Positions 32,901 through 42,619 of a DNA stretch of 64,000 nucleotides are shown here, in pieces. The position numbers were made by a program, and so were the translations under genes. Every line of letters begins with the position of its first letter. Within the stretch, counting starts at the first letter, position 1. The notes beneath the pieces were generated by a model. The model was not told the origin of the DNA, made no database searches, and worked only from the letters and a program-made list of their open reading frames with translations. The DNA comes from Lapillicoccus jejuensis (GTDB lineage: Bacteria; Actinomycetota; Actinomycetes; Actinomycetales; Dermatophilaceae): positions 2,604,001 through 2,668,000 of the forward strand of contig NZ_VFMN01000001.1 in NCBI RefSeq assembly GCF_006715055.1. The letters are read 5' to 3'.

Positions 32901-34722
32901 GCTCACCGCCGCCGACGGCACCTACACCCTGCGCAACCTCTCGCCCGCGGGCGGCCCCTACGCCGTCTGCTTCGAGGGCGCGACGGCGTACGGCGGATCG
33001 AGCGACACCAACGCCTACACGGGGCAGTGCTGGAAGAACGTCTCGTCGGCCGGCACGCCCACCCGGGTGCCGGTCACCGCCGGCGGCACGGTCCCCGGGA
33101 TCAGCGCGGCGCTCACCGCCGCCGGCGGGATCACGGGCACCGTGACCGAGAAGGCCGGGACGCACCACGCGCTGGCCGGCGTCTTCGTCACCGCCCAGTC
33201 GTCCATGACGACAAACGGCTACGGCTTCGGGTCGGCCACGACCGGGGCGGACGGGAGCTACCGGCTGGTCGGGCTGCCGCCGGGCGCCTACACGGTGTGC
33301 CTCCAGCCCCGGGTCGGGGCCACGGGGGGCGGGGCGAGCGACGCCATCGGCTACGCAGCGACGTGCTACCTCGACCAGCCCACCTCGGCCACGGCCACCC
33401 CGGTCGTGGTGCGGGCCGCGCAGGCGTCGACGGCGAACCAGTCGCTCGCGGCGGCCGGGCGGGTCACCGGGACCGTCACGCAGGACGGCGGGACCCGGCA
33501 CGCCCTGGCGGGGGTGCAGGTCACCGTCTCGAGCCAGAGCGCCCAGGCCTACGGGTCCGCGACCACGGACGCCTCCGGGCGGTTCTCGGTCCCCGGCCTC
33601 GCCCCGGCCGCGGACTACGTCGTCTGCTACGACGGCGCGCAGGCCACCGGCGGGACCAGCGACACCTACGGCTACGCCCGGGAGTGCTGGAACAACGCGG
33701 CCGACGAGGCCCACGCGACCAAGGTCGCCGTGACGTCCGGGGCGACGGCCACGCTCGACGCGGCGCTGCCCGCGCCGACCGGGATCGCCGGCGTCGTCAC
33801 CGAGGACGGCGGGGCGCACGCGGGTCTCGCCGGCGTCGCGGTCACCGTCCACTCCGACAGCGCCGGGACCTACGGCTACGCGACGACCGACGCGCAGGGA
33901 CGCTACTCGTTCGGGTCGCTCGTCCCGGCGGCCGACTACCAGGTCTGCTTCGACACCGGCTCCGGGGTGTCGGGGGGCTCGCAGGACGCGCAGGGGTACG
34001 TCGGCGAGTGCTGGCGGGACGCCACGCTCTCGAACCCCACGCCGGTCACCGTGACCAGCCGGACCGTGACGACGGTCGCCGTCGCCCTCGCCGACGGCGG
34101 GGCGGTGAGCGGCACGGTCACCGACGCGTCGGGGGCGCCGCTGTCGTCGGTCGGCGTCATGGTGGGCGACCCCGCCGACGGCCAGCTGACCATGGTCTGG
34201 ACCGCCGACGACGGCACCTGGACCGCCCAGGGGGTGCCGGCCGGGACCGACCGCACGGTCTGCTTCTCGGCCTCGGGGGCCTCGGGCGGGTCGTCGACCT
34301 CGGGCTACGTCGACGAGTGCTGGGACGACGTCGCGTCGAACGGCACGGCGACGCCCGTGACGGTGACGACGGGGCGGACCACCACCGGGGTCTCGGCGCG
34401 GCTCGCCGCCGCCGCGACCGTCTCCGGACGGGTCACCGCCGCCGCCACCGGGTCACCGGTGGAGGGGGTCGACGTCGAGCTGCACCAGGGCGGCTCGACC
34501 GACGTCGTGGCCTACGCGTCCTCGGCCGCGGACGGCACCTACACCTTCCCCGGCCTCGCCGCCTCGAGCGACTACCGGGTCTGCTTCGTCGCCGGCTTCG
34601 CCGGCCCGTACGCCGACCAGTGCTGGGACGGGGCGCCCTACGACGTCACCCTGGCCACCCCGGTCGCCGTCACCGGCGGGTCCCGGCGCACGGGCGTCGA
34701 CGCCCGGCTGGCGGCGTCCTGA
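29902..34722 (+). CDS. Large secreted repeat protein (adhesin-like, 10 CarboxypepD_reg-type repeats)
   Basis: 1606 residues from GTG 29902, with AGGAG upstream, and a clear signal peptide ending near APASAGAAA. Residues ~50-430 hold three copies of a ~125-residue domain (VMDTRTG ... VVLNVTV ... YLTVYPGG ... PNLVLAKVG ... VADVAGYV), seen in many actinobacterial surface proteins. A fibronectin-III-like domain covers ~435-530. Ten Cna-B/carboxypeptidase-regulatory-like repeats of ~105-110 residues fill the rest. Nine repeats carry a Cys pair (VCF ... ECW or a variant); repeat 3 (~32140-32460) has neither Cys. There is no LPXTG or C-terminal membrane anchor, so it is probably released or held non-covalently. 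The stop overlaps the next frame. Confidence 0.88.
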   Translation: MSRPSSRARRLGAALTAAAVSVLGLLAAPASAGAAASAPSAPAVSAVTPTAPGSVVPLPPARVMDTRTGTNVRPGVVAAGTSVTLSVLGKGGVPTTGVAAVVLNVTVVGASQPGYLTVYPGGTTPPPASNLNYATALPVPNLVLAKLGAGGTVAFRASTSTHVLADVVGYVVAGAPTTPGAVVPVAPQRVMDTRTGVGVRRGQVPAGGTVALPVLGAPGLPTRGVAAVLLNVTVADPVGGGYLTVHPDGTATPTASNVNYVAHQTVPNLVLAKVGAGGRVDFSAVGSATDVVADVAGYVVSGVATQPGAVVPTAPARVLDTRTGLGARPGPVPAGGAVALPVLGRGGVPSTGVSAVVLNVTVTAPTGPGYLTVYPGATTRPPASNLNFVAGQTVPNLVVVPVGADGTVALGAVGSSTQVVADVAGFVLRDPRTPPGPVTGLATTPAATAVTLAWTVAGSSTGTVVRRAVGTTPPATADDGTLVADLAVPAATVTDRGLTPSTTYSYAVFSHGEGQLYGAAATATTTTAAPDGLGTLTGTVTDAAGSHHGLAGVTVTVSSRTTGVTRSATTGPTGTWVLDGLTPGRDYSACFTGWNATGGSSDALGYVYRCYRDLDAGNLVVPANGTTSGVDAALLAGGSVGGTVSQAAGTHPGVAGVRVTVSSYALQSRSGQPTVTTGTDGRYLVRGLATESGYEVCFDPTGVTGGTAGAAGYAQQCWDHQPSSSPTPLPVRAGTARTGIDGSLGVGGAVSGTVREAGTLRPLAGARVQVSLGSRPVASAVTAADGGYRVADLGAGPGYVVHVDAPDATGGSSDASGYLSTFLGGAVAGSATPLTVTAGTTLTGRDVVLSPAGAISGQVTDQAATRHGLRGVAVFVRSSAAGYDGSSYAFTTDATGRYRLAGLKPAADYQVCFRTEGTVVGGASDATGYQPECWDGVRADGTPTPVTVTAGAVSTASADLAAGAAVTGRVTDAGGTHAPLGGVRVTAAPLSGAFGYVDGVLTAADGTYTLRNLSPAGGPYAVCFEGATAYGGSSDTNAYTGQCWKNVSSAGTPTRVPVTAGGTVPGISAALTAAGGITGTVTEKAGTHHALAGVFVTAQSSMTTNGYGFGSATTGADGSYRLVGLPPGAYTVCLQPRVGATGGGASDAIGYAATCYLDQPTSATATPVVVRAAQASTANQSLAAAGRVTGTVTQDGGTRHALAGVQVTVSSQSAQAYGSATTDASGRFSVPGLAPAADYVVCYDGAQATGGTSDTYGYARECWNNAADEAHATKVAVTSGATATLDAALPAPTGIAGVVTEDGGAHAGLAGVAVTVHSDSAGTYGYATTDAQGRYSFGSLVPAADYQVCFDTGSGVSGGSQDAQGYVGECWRDATLSNPTPVTVTSRTVTTVAVALADGGAVSGTVTDASGAPLSSVGVMVGDPADGQLTMVWTADDGTWTAQGVPAGTDRTVCFSASGASGGSSTSGYVDECWDDVASNGTATPVTVTTGRTTTGVSARLAAAATVSGRVTAAATGSPVEGVDVELHQGGSTDVVAYASSAADGTYTFPGLAASSDYRVCFVAGFAGPYADQCWDGAPYDVTLATPVAVTGGSRRTGVDARLAAS

Positions 34723-36587
34723 GCCGGGCCCGCCGGGCGCGCCCGGGGCGCCCGGCGAGCCGGGCGGGCAGTGCGACCCGGGCGCCGCGCGTCGCCGAGC
34801 CGTCGCCGCCGCGGGTCCACGTCGTCGCGGTCTGGCTGCTCGGCCTGGCGCCGGCGGTGGTGCTGCCCGGCGCCCTCACCCCGTTCGTCCTGCCCAAGCT
34901 CACCGTCGACGCGGTCGCCCTCGGTCTCGCCCTGCTCGCCGCCCGGCGCAGCCGGCTCGGCCGCCCGGGGCTGCTCGTCCTCGTGGCCGGGCTGCTCGTC
35001 CTCGCGCTCGCCGCGCTGCTCGGCGGGGCACCGCTCGCGCAGCTCGTCGGGCGCGCCCCGCGCTACGAGGGCGTGGTCTCGGTCGGCGTCTACGCCCTGG
35101 CCGTCGCCGCCGGCGCCTGGCTGCTCGGCGCCCCGGGGCCGCTGCGCCGGCACCTGGTGCGGGCGACGACGGTCGCCGCCGCCCTCGTCGGGGCGCTCGC
35201 GGTGCTCCAGACCCTCGGGCTGCTCACCGGGTCCACCGACGTCACCCGACCCGGCTCGCTGCTCGGCAACGCCACCGAGCAGGGGGCGTACGGCGTCGCC
35301 GTCCTCGGTCTCGTGCTCGGTCTCGGCGACGTCCGGCGCGACCGGTGGTCCCAGGTCGCCGCCGTCGCCGCGGTGCTCGCCGTCGTCACGTCCGCCTCCC
35401 GCGGCGCGCTGCTCGGCCTGCTCGTCGCGGTCGCCGTCGTCGCGGTCACCGGCACGCCGGTCGTGCGCCGGGTCGCGTTCGGCGGCCTCGGCGCGGTCGT
35501 CGTCCTCGCGCTCGCGCTGCCGCTCACCCGGGACCGCCTGCTGCTGCTGAGCCCGCTGTCCCGGCAGACGGTCAGCGGGCGCTGGCTGGAGTGGCAGGAG
35601 ACGCTGACGCTGCTCGCCCACCACCCGGTGCTCGGCGTCGGCCCGTCGGGGTTCGTCACCGCCGTCCCCGCGGTGCAGAGCGCCGACTACGTGCGCCTCG
35701 CCGGTGCGGACCGCCTCGACAGCCCGCACTCGGTGCCGCTGCAGGTCGCCGTCGCCGGGGGAGCGCTGCTGCTCGTCGTGGCCGTGGCCGCCGTCGTCGT
35801 GCTCGTCCGCGCCGCCCGGGCCCGGCGGGCCCGGTGGGCGACGGACCGGCCCCGGGACCGGGCGTGGGTGAGGGGGACGTCGGCGGCGGTCGCGGGGTGG
35901 GGTGCCGTGCTGCTCACGCACTTCACCGCGCCCGGCTCGACCCCGCTGCTGTGCGTGCTGGCCGGCAGCCTCCTGGCGGTGCCCCGCGAGCGCGAGCGAC
36001 CGGTCGCGCTGCGCCGGGCCGCCGCGGGTGTCGTGGCGCTCGCCGCCCTCGCGCTGGCCCTTGCGTCGGCCGCCGAGGTGCCGCTGCGCTCGGGGCTGCT
36101 GGCGCTCGCGGCGGGGCAGGGCGAGGCCGGCCTGGCCGACCTCGACCGCGCCCACGCGCTGCGGCCGTGGGACCGCGACCTCGACGGGCTCGCGGCGCAC
36201 GCGCTGGTGACGGACCCGCCCGCGGACCCGGCCCGGTGGGCGCCGTACGTCGAGCGGGCGGCCGCGGCCGTCCCCACCGACGCCGGCGCGCTCGTCGACC
36301 TGGCGGCGCTCGACCGGCTGCGCGGACGGCCCGACGACGCCCTCGTCGCGCTCGACCGGGCCCACGCCGCCGCCCCCGTCGACGCCGAGGTGCTCGTGGC
36401 CCGGGCCCGGGTCCTCGCGGGGCTGGGCCGGCTCGACGCGGCGGTGGCCGACCTCACCGCCACCGCCGACCTGCGCCCGCGCGACCCGCTGCCGCTGACG
36501 CTGCTCGCCGGGGTCTACCAGCAGCAGGGGCGCCTCGACCTGGCGCAGCGGGCCGCCACCCGGGCCGCGTCCCTCGGGGGCCGCTGA
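34719..36587 (+). CDS. O-antigen ligase/polymerase-like membrane protein with C-terminal TPRs
   Basis: Up to 622 residues. About ten membrane helices cover ~33-430. The Wzy/WaaL-type motif GRWLEWQETLTLLAHHPVLGVGPSGF lies near residue 290, followed by a long external loop with DSPHSVPLQ. From ~450 there are TPR-like helices (LADLDRAHALRPWDRDL, ALVALDRAHAAAPVDAEVLVARARVLAGLG). The start is odd: no ATG, GTG or TTG occurs in frame before the first helix. CTG 34719 overlaps the upstream stop (CTGA) and is the most likely start; GTG 34857 would cut helix 1. Inferred role: assembly or ligation of a surface glycan, perhaps onto the secreted repeat protein. Confidence 0.8.
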   Translation: MSRARRARPGRPASRAGSATRAPRVAEPSPPRVHVVAVWLLGLAPAVVLPGALTPFVLPKLTVDAVALGLALLAARRSRLGRPGLLVLVAGLLVLALAALLGGAPLAQLVGRAPRYEGVVSVGVYALAVAAGAWLLGAPGPLRRHLVRATTVAAALVGALAVLQTLGLLTGSTDVTRPGSLLGNATEQGAYGVAVLGLVLGLGDVRRDRWSQVAAVAAVLAVVTSASRGALLGLLVAVAVVAVTGTPVVRRVAFGGLGAVVVLALALPLTRDRLLLLSPLSRQTVSGRWLEWQETLTLLAHHPVLGVGPSGFVTAVPAVQSADYVRLAGADRLDSPHSVPLQVAVAGGALLLVVAVAAVVVLVRAARARRARWATDRPRDRAWVRGTSAAVAGWGAVLLTHFTAPGSTPLLCVLAGSLLAVPRERERPVALRRAAAGVVALAALALALASAAEVPLRSGLLALAAGQGEAGLADLDRAHALRPWDRDLDGLAAHALVTDPPADPARWAPYVERAAAAVPTDAGALVDLAALDRLRGRPDDALVALDRAHAAAPVDAEVLVARARVLAGLGRLDAAVADLTATADLRPRDPLPLTLLAGVYQQQGRLDLAQRAATRAASLGGR

Positions 36588-36609
36588 GCGCCGTGCGAGG
36601 ATGTGCGCC

Positions 36610-36915
36610 GTGACGGCGAGCGGCGGTGGGGGACGCTGGCGCGCCCTGTCGGGGCTCGGGCCGTGGTGGCTCGTCGCCCTCGGTCTGCTCGCCGGTCTCG
36701 TGCTCGTCCTCGTCGGTCCGGTGCGCCAGGGCGGGTACGTCGTCGCCGGGTCGGTCGCGCTCGGCGCGGTGCTGCGCGCCGTCCTGCCCAGCCCTCGCGG
36801 CGGCGGCCTCGAGGTCCGCTCCCGCGGCACCGACGTCGTCCTGCTGCTCCTCGTCGCGGCGGCCCTCGTCACCGCGTTCACCCTCGTCAAGCTCGACGTC
36901 CCGCCCGGCGGCTGA
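36610..36915 (+). CDS. DUF3017 membrane protein
   Basis: 101 residues from GTG 36610 (ATG 36601 would add three). Three hydrophobic segments are seen: [35 protein letters not shown] and [18 protein letters not shown]. The [13 protein letters not shown] region is typical of DUF3017. In many actinobacteria this gene sits between folate/purine genes and mdh, which fits here. No function is established. It is convergent with mdh and ends at a strong hairpin. Confidence 0.88.
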   Translation: MTASGGGGRWRALSGLGPWWLVALGLLAGLVLVLVGPVRQGGYVVAGSVALGAVLRAVLPSPRGGGLEVRSRGTDVVLLLLVAAALVTAFTLVKLDVPPGG

Positions 36916-36920
36916 ACGCG

Positions 36921-36955
36921 CGACGCCCCGCCCGGCGGGGCCGGGCGGGGCGTCG
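36921..36955. terminator. Bidirectional terminator between DUF3017 and mdh
   Basis: CGACGCCCCGCCCGGC (36921-36936) pairs perfectly with GCCGGGCGGGGCGTCG (36940-36955) around a 3-nt loop. Confidence 0.92.
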
Positions 36956-36975
36956 TACGGGCGTCGGTCGGGACG

Positions 36976-37968
36976 TCAGCCGAGCAGGCCGAGCTCCTGG
37001 ACGGCGTCGCGCTCGCCCTGGAGCTCCTCGACCGACGCGTCGATCCTCGCGCGCGAGAAGTCGTCGATCTCCAGGCCCTGGACGATGCTCCACTCGCCGT
37101 CCGTCACCGTGACCGGGAAGGAGGAGACGATGCCCTCGGGGACGCCGTACGAGCCGTCGGACGGGACGGCCATGGAGACCCAGTCGCCCTCCGCCGTGCC
37201 CTGCAGCCAGGTGCGGGCGTGGTCGATGGTCGCCGACGCGGCCGAGGCGGCGGACGACGCGCCACGCGCCTCGATGATCGCCGCGCCGCGCTTGGCGACG
37301 GTGGGGATGAAGGTGTTCTCGACCCAGTCGTGGTCGCCGACGGCCTCGTAGGCGTTGCGGCCGGAGACCTCGGCGTGGAAGAGGTCGGGGTACTGCGTGG
37401 CCGAGTGGTTGCCCCAGATCGTCATGTGCTTGACCTCGGTGACCGGGACCTGCAGCCTGGCCGCGAGCTGCGCGATGGCGCGGTTGTGGTCCAGGCGGGT
37501 CAGGGCCGAGAACTGCCGCGCGGGGATGTCGCCCGCGTTGCTCAGGGCGATGAGCGCGTTGGTGTTGGCCGGGTTGCCGGTGACGACGACCTTGACGTCG
37601 TCGGCCGCGACCTCGGACAGGGCCTTGCCCTGCGGCGCGAAGATGCCGCCGTTGGCCTCCAGCAGGTCGCCGCGCTCCATGCCCGGGCCGCGCGGGCGGG
37701 CGCCGACGAGGAGGGCGAGGTTGACGCCGTCGAAGACCGTCGTCGGGTCGTCGCCGATCTGCACCCCCGCGAGGGTCGGGAAGGCGCAGTCGTCGAGCTC
37801 CATGACGACGCCCTCGAGCGCCTTGAGCGCCGGCGTGATCTCGAGCAGGCGCAGCTCGATCGGGGTGTCGGGGCCGAGCAGGTCACCCGCGGCGAGGCGG
37901 AAGAGCAGGCTGTAGCCGATCTGGCCGGCGGCGCCGGTGACGGCGACCTTGACGGGGGTGGTGGTCAA
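36976..37968 (-). CDS. mdh: Malate dehydrogenase
   Basis: 330 residues from TTG 37968. The NAD-binding motif [21 protein letters not shown] is near the N-terminus, then [18 protein letters not shown] with the substrate arginines, [15 protein letters not shown], and the catalytic His in [12 protein letters not shown]. It is the two-domain MDH form (lactate/malate dehydrogenase type 2) of actinobacteria. It oxidises malate to oxaloacetate in the TCA cycle. Convergent with DUF3017. The TTG start is uncommon but is the only suitable one, with AGG upstream. Confidence 0.97.
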   Translation of the reverse strand: MTTTPVKVAVTGAAGQIGYSLLFRLAAGDLLGPDTPIELRLLEITPALKALEGVVMELDDCAFPTLAGVQIGDDPTTVFDGVNLALLVGARPRGPGMERGDLLEANGGIFAPQGKALSEVAADDVKVVVTGNPANTNALIALSNAGDIPARQFSALTRLDHNRAIAQLAARLQVPVTEVKHMTIWGNHSATQYPDLFHAEVSGRNAYEAVGDHDWVENTFIPTVAKRGAAIIEARGASSAASAASATIDHARTWLQGTAEGDWVSMAVPSDGSYGVPEGIVSSFPVTVTDGEWSIVQGLEIDDFSRARIDASVEELQGERDAVQELGLLG

Positions 37969-38088
37969 CTTCGGGCCTCATCTGCTGGGGCGCCGGTCGT
38001 GCCGGCGCGGGGATCCGGTCGGCTCCGACGCTAGCAGCCGGGGCGGGTCACCCCGGACGGGCACGGGGCCGCGGGCGGGTGGCCTCGG

Positions 38089-38901
38089 TCACCGCGCGGC
38101 GGGCCCGCCGCCGATGTCGACGTTGCTGCGGTCGATGCCGGTGATCGCCTCGAAGGACCAGCCGGCGAGGACGGCGCCGACGACCGGTGCGAGCAGGAAG
38201 ACCCACAGCTGGCCCGGGGCGCCGTCGCCGTTGAAGAACGCCACGGCCAGCGAGCGGGCCGGGTTGACGCCGGTGCGCGACAGCGGCAGGGAGACCAGGT
38301 GCACGACGACGTACGCGAAGCCGATGGCGATCGGCTCGAACCCGCTCGGCGCGTACGACGTCGTCGCGCCGAGGACGACGAGGACGAGCAGCGCCGTGAG
38401 CAGCACCTCGGCGAGCAGCACGACGCCGAGCCCGGCGCCGACGGGGGAGTGCGCGCCGAAGCCGTTGGCGTCGAGCTGCCCCGTCGCCTGCGCGCTGCCG
38501 AAGGTGCTGCGGGCCGTGCCCCACACGACGGCGCCGGCGAGCAGGCCACCGGCGAGCTGGGCGACGACGTACAGGCCCACCTCGCGCAGCGAGTCGAAGC
38601 GGCGGGCCGCCCACAGCCCCAGCGTCACCGCCGGGTTGAGGTGGGCCCCGGAGACCGAGCCGACGGCGTAGGCGACCGCGACGAAGGACAGGCCGGCGGC
38701 CAGGGCGATGCCGAGGTTGCCGACGCCCTGCTGGCTCGACGGCTGCGTCAGCGACCCCGGGGAGGTGTACGACGCCCCGAGGACCGCGGTCCCGACCGTG
38801 CCGAGGACGAGGAAGAACGAGCCGAGCGCCTCCGCCCCCAGCCGCTTGCCCATCGGCCGTCGCAGGCCGTCGCCCAGGCTCCCCGTCACCGGCGTCGTCA
38901 T
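38089..38901 (-). CDS. Aquaporin / MIP family channel
   Basis: 270 residues. Six membrane helices and the two half-helices with NPA motifs are intact: SGAHLNPAVTLG and TGVNPARSLAVA. The motif around the first NPA and the overall length are closest to AqpZ-type water channels rather than glycerol facilitators, but the selectivity filter was not worked out fully. The C-terminal ~15 residues are Gly/Pro-rich. Transcribed divergently from icd, with the 20-bp palindrome between, so both could respond to the same regulator. Confidence 0.93.
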   Translation of the reverse strand: MTTPVTGSLGDGLRRPMGKRLGAEALGSFFLVLGTVGTAVLGASYTSPGSLTQPSSQQGVGNLGIALAAGLSFVAVAYAVGSVSGAHLNPAVTLGLWAARRFDSLREVGLYVVAQLAGGLLAGAVVWGTARSTFGSAQATGQLDANGFGAHSPVGAGLGVVLLAEVLLTALLVLVVLGATTSYAPSGFEPIAIGFAYVVVHLVSLPLSRTGVNPARSLAVAFFNGDGAPGQLWVFLLAPVVGAVLAGWSFEAITGIDRSNVDIGGGPAAR

Positions 38902-38971
38902 GCGGTGAGGCTACTGCCCGGGCGGGTCCGCGGCGGGGGTGCGCGGACGTCGTGAGGCGTTCCCCGGGCAA

Positions 38972-38991
38972 CTATCTTGACGTCAAGATAG
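38972..38991. promoter_or_regulatory. Perfect 20-bp palindrome, candidate MarR/TamR-type operator of icd
   Basis: CTATCTTGACGTCAAGATAG is its own reverse complement. It lies 88 nt before the icd start and overlaps the expected -35 region, with a -10-like TAGGGT at 38996-39001. The TCTTGAxxTCAAGA form is that of a winged-helix dimer site. In Streptomyces the MarR-family TamR controls aconitase and isocitrate dehydrogenase; assignment to a TamR homologue is inference. Confidence 0.7.
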
Positions 38992-39079
38992 GCGGTAGGG
39001 TGGGGCCCGAGGCCGCGGGAGTCCCTCCGGCGGCGACCCGCTCCACCCGACCGCCCGCCGACCCTGGGAGCCGACCCGC

Positions 39080-41311
<2,232 letters not shown>

Positions 41312-41327
41312 CCCGCAGGGACCAGAC

Positions 41328-41389
41328 GAATCGGATTCGGCCCGCTCGGCTCGGTGTGTGACACGAGTCGAGCGGGCCGAATCCGATTC
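41328..41389. repeat. Dispersed long hairpin, copy 2 (terminator-like)
   Basis: Arms 41328-41353 and 41364-41389 match at 25 of 26 positions (the other is a G-U pair), around a 10-nt loop. It lies between the convergent icd and aldo/keto reductase genes, 16 nt past the icd stop. The arm core GAATCGGATTCGG...CCCGCTCGGCTC is shared with copies 1 and 3. Confidence 0.92.
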
Positions 41390-41396
41390 AGGTGGG

Positions 41397-42431
41397 TCAG
41401 CGGCCGCCGTCGATGCGGCGCGAGCGCTGGGCGACGCCCGGGCCGCCGTACGGGTAGTCGGCCGGGGCCGGGTCGCTCGCCGCGTCGAGCCGCGAGACCT
41501 CGTCGTCGGTGAGGACGACGTCGCTCGAGCCGAGGTTGTCGCGCAGCTGCTCGAGCGTGCGCGCCCCGAGGATCACCGAGGTGACCGCCGGCCGGTCGCG
41601 CAGCCACGCCAGGGCGACCTGACCGAGGGTGACCCCGCGCGCCTCGGCCACCGCCCGTACGGCGTCGATCGTCGCCCAGGTGCGCTCCTGCCGGCCCCGT
41701 CGGTCGTAGGCCTCGACGCCGCGCTCCGGGTCCTCGCCCAGCCGCGTCGCGCCGGTGGGTCGTTCCTCACGACGGTACTTCCCGGTCAACCACCCGCCGC
41801 CCAGCGGCGACCACGGCAGCAGGCCGAGGCCGTTGGCCTGGGCTGCCGGCACGATCTCCCACTCGATCTCGCGGACCAGCAGGTTGTACTGCGGCTGCAG
41901 GGTCACCGGCACGCTCATGCCACCGAACTCCGCGACGTCGACCGCCTTCTGCAGCTGCCAGCCGGTGAAGTTCGACAGGCCGACGTACGAGATCTTCCCG
42001 GCGTGCACGGCGTCGTCGAGCGCCGACAGCGTCTCCTCGACCGGCGTGAACGGGTCGTGCGCGTGCACCTGGTAGAGGTCGATCGTCTCGACCCCGAGCC
42101 GGCGCAGCGAGGCGTCGATCGCGCGCGACAGGTGGCGCCGGGACAGGCCGAGGTCGTTGGGGCCCGGGCCGGTCGGGAAGCGGCCCTTGCTCGCGACGAC
42201 GACCTGGTCGCGCACGTCGGCCGGTCGTGACGCGAGCCAGCGGCCGATGATCTCCTCGCTGACCCCGGCGTTGTAGACGTCGGCGGTGTCGACCAGCGTC
42301 CCCCCGGACTCGACGAAGAGGTCGAGCTGCGCGTGCGCCCCCTCCTCGTCGGTCTCGTTGCCGAAGGTCATCGTGCCGAGCGTGAGGGCCGAGACGGCAC
42401 AGCCGCTGCGGCCGAGGGTGCGGTACTCCAT
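41397..42431 (-). CDS. Aldo/keto reductase
   Basis: 344 residues from ATG 42431 ([19 protein letters not shown]). The catalytic tetrad is visible: Asp and Tyr in [11 protein letters not shown], Lys in VVVASKGR, His in [11 protein letters not shown]. The NADPH-binding C-terminal part has [17 protein letters not shown] and [15 protein letters not shown]. It looks like the YajO/Tas-type aldo/keto reductases that reduce small aldehydes and ketones in the cytoplasm; the substrate is not known. Convergent with icd. Confidence 0.93.
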   Translation of the reverse strand: MEYRTLGRSGCAVSALTLGTMTFGNETDEEGAHAQLDLFVESGGTLVDTADVYNAGVSEEIIGRWLASRPADVRDQVVVASKGRFPTGPGPNDLGLSRRHLSRAIDASLRRLGVETIDLYQVHAHDPFTPVEETLSALDDAVHAGKISYVGLSNFTGWQLQKAVDVAEFGGMSVPVTLQPQYNLLVREIEWEIVPAAQANGLGLLPWSPLGGGWLTGKYRREERPTGATRLGEDPERGVEAYDRRGRQERTWATIDAVRAVAEARGVTLGQVALAWLRDRPAVTSVILGARTLEQLRDNLGSSDVVLTDDEVSRLDAASDPAPADYPYGGPGVAQRSRRIDGGR

Positions 42432-42483
42432 GGGGCGGGCTCCTGGACGGGGTGCGGGGACGGGCGCGAGCGGTGCTCTCCGG

Positions 42484-42512
42484 TTGCCGCCCCCACGAGG
42501 CGTGCCTACGCT
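42484..42512 (+). promoter_or_regulatory. Promoter of the alpha-amylase gene
   Basis: TTGCCG (42484-42489) and TACGCT (42507-42512) with exactly 17 nt between. The start site would be ~100 nt before the ATG at 42620. It lies in the divergent gap with the aldo/keto reductase. Confidence 0.65.
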
Positions 42513-42619
42513 CCAGCACGCCCGGGGGGCCGAGCCGGGCCCTACCCGGCCCCGTACCCCCCACCTCGGGGGCCACACCCCCACCCCACACACGCCCGTA
42601 CCAGAGCGAAGGAGCTCCC

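Noticed and set aside
27169-33852. 2227-codon open frame on the minus strand
   Set aside because: Antisense shadow of purN, purH and the secreted repeat protein; low-complexity GRR/GDRG composition typical of high-GC antisense frames.
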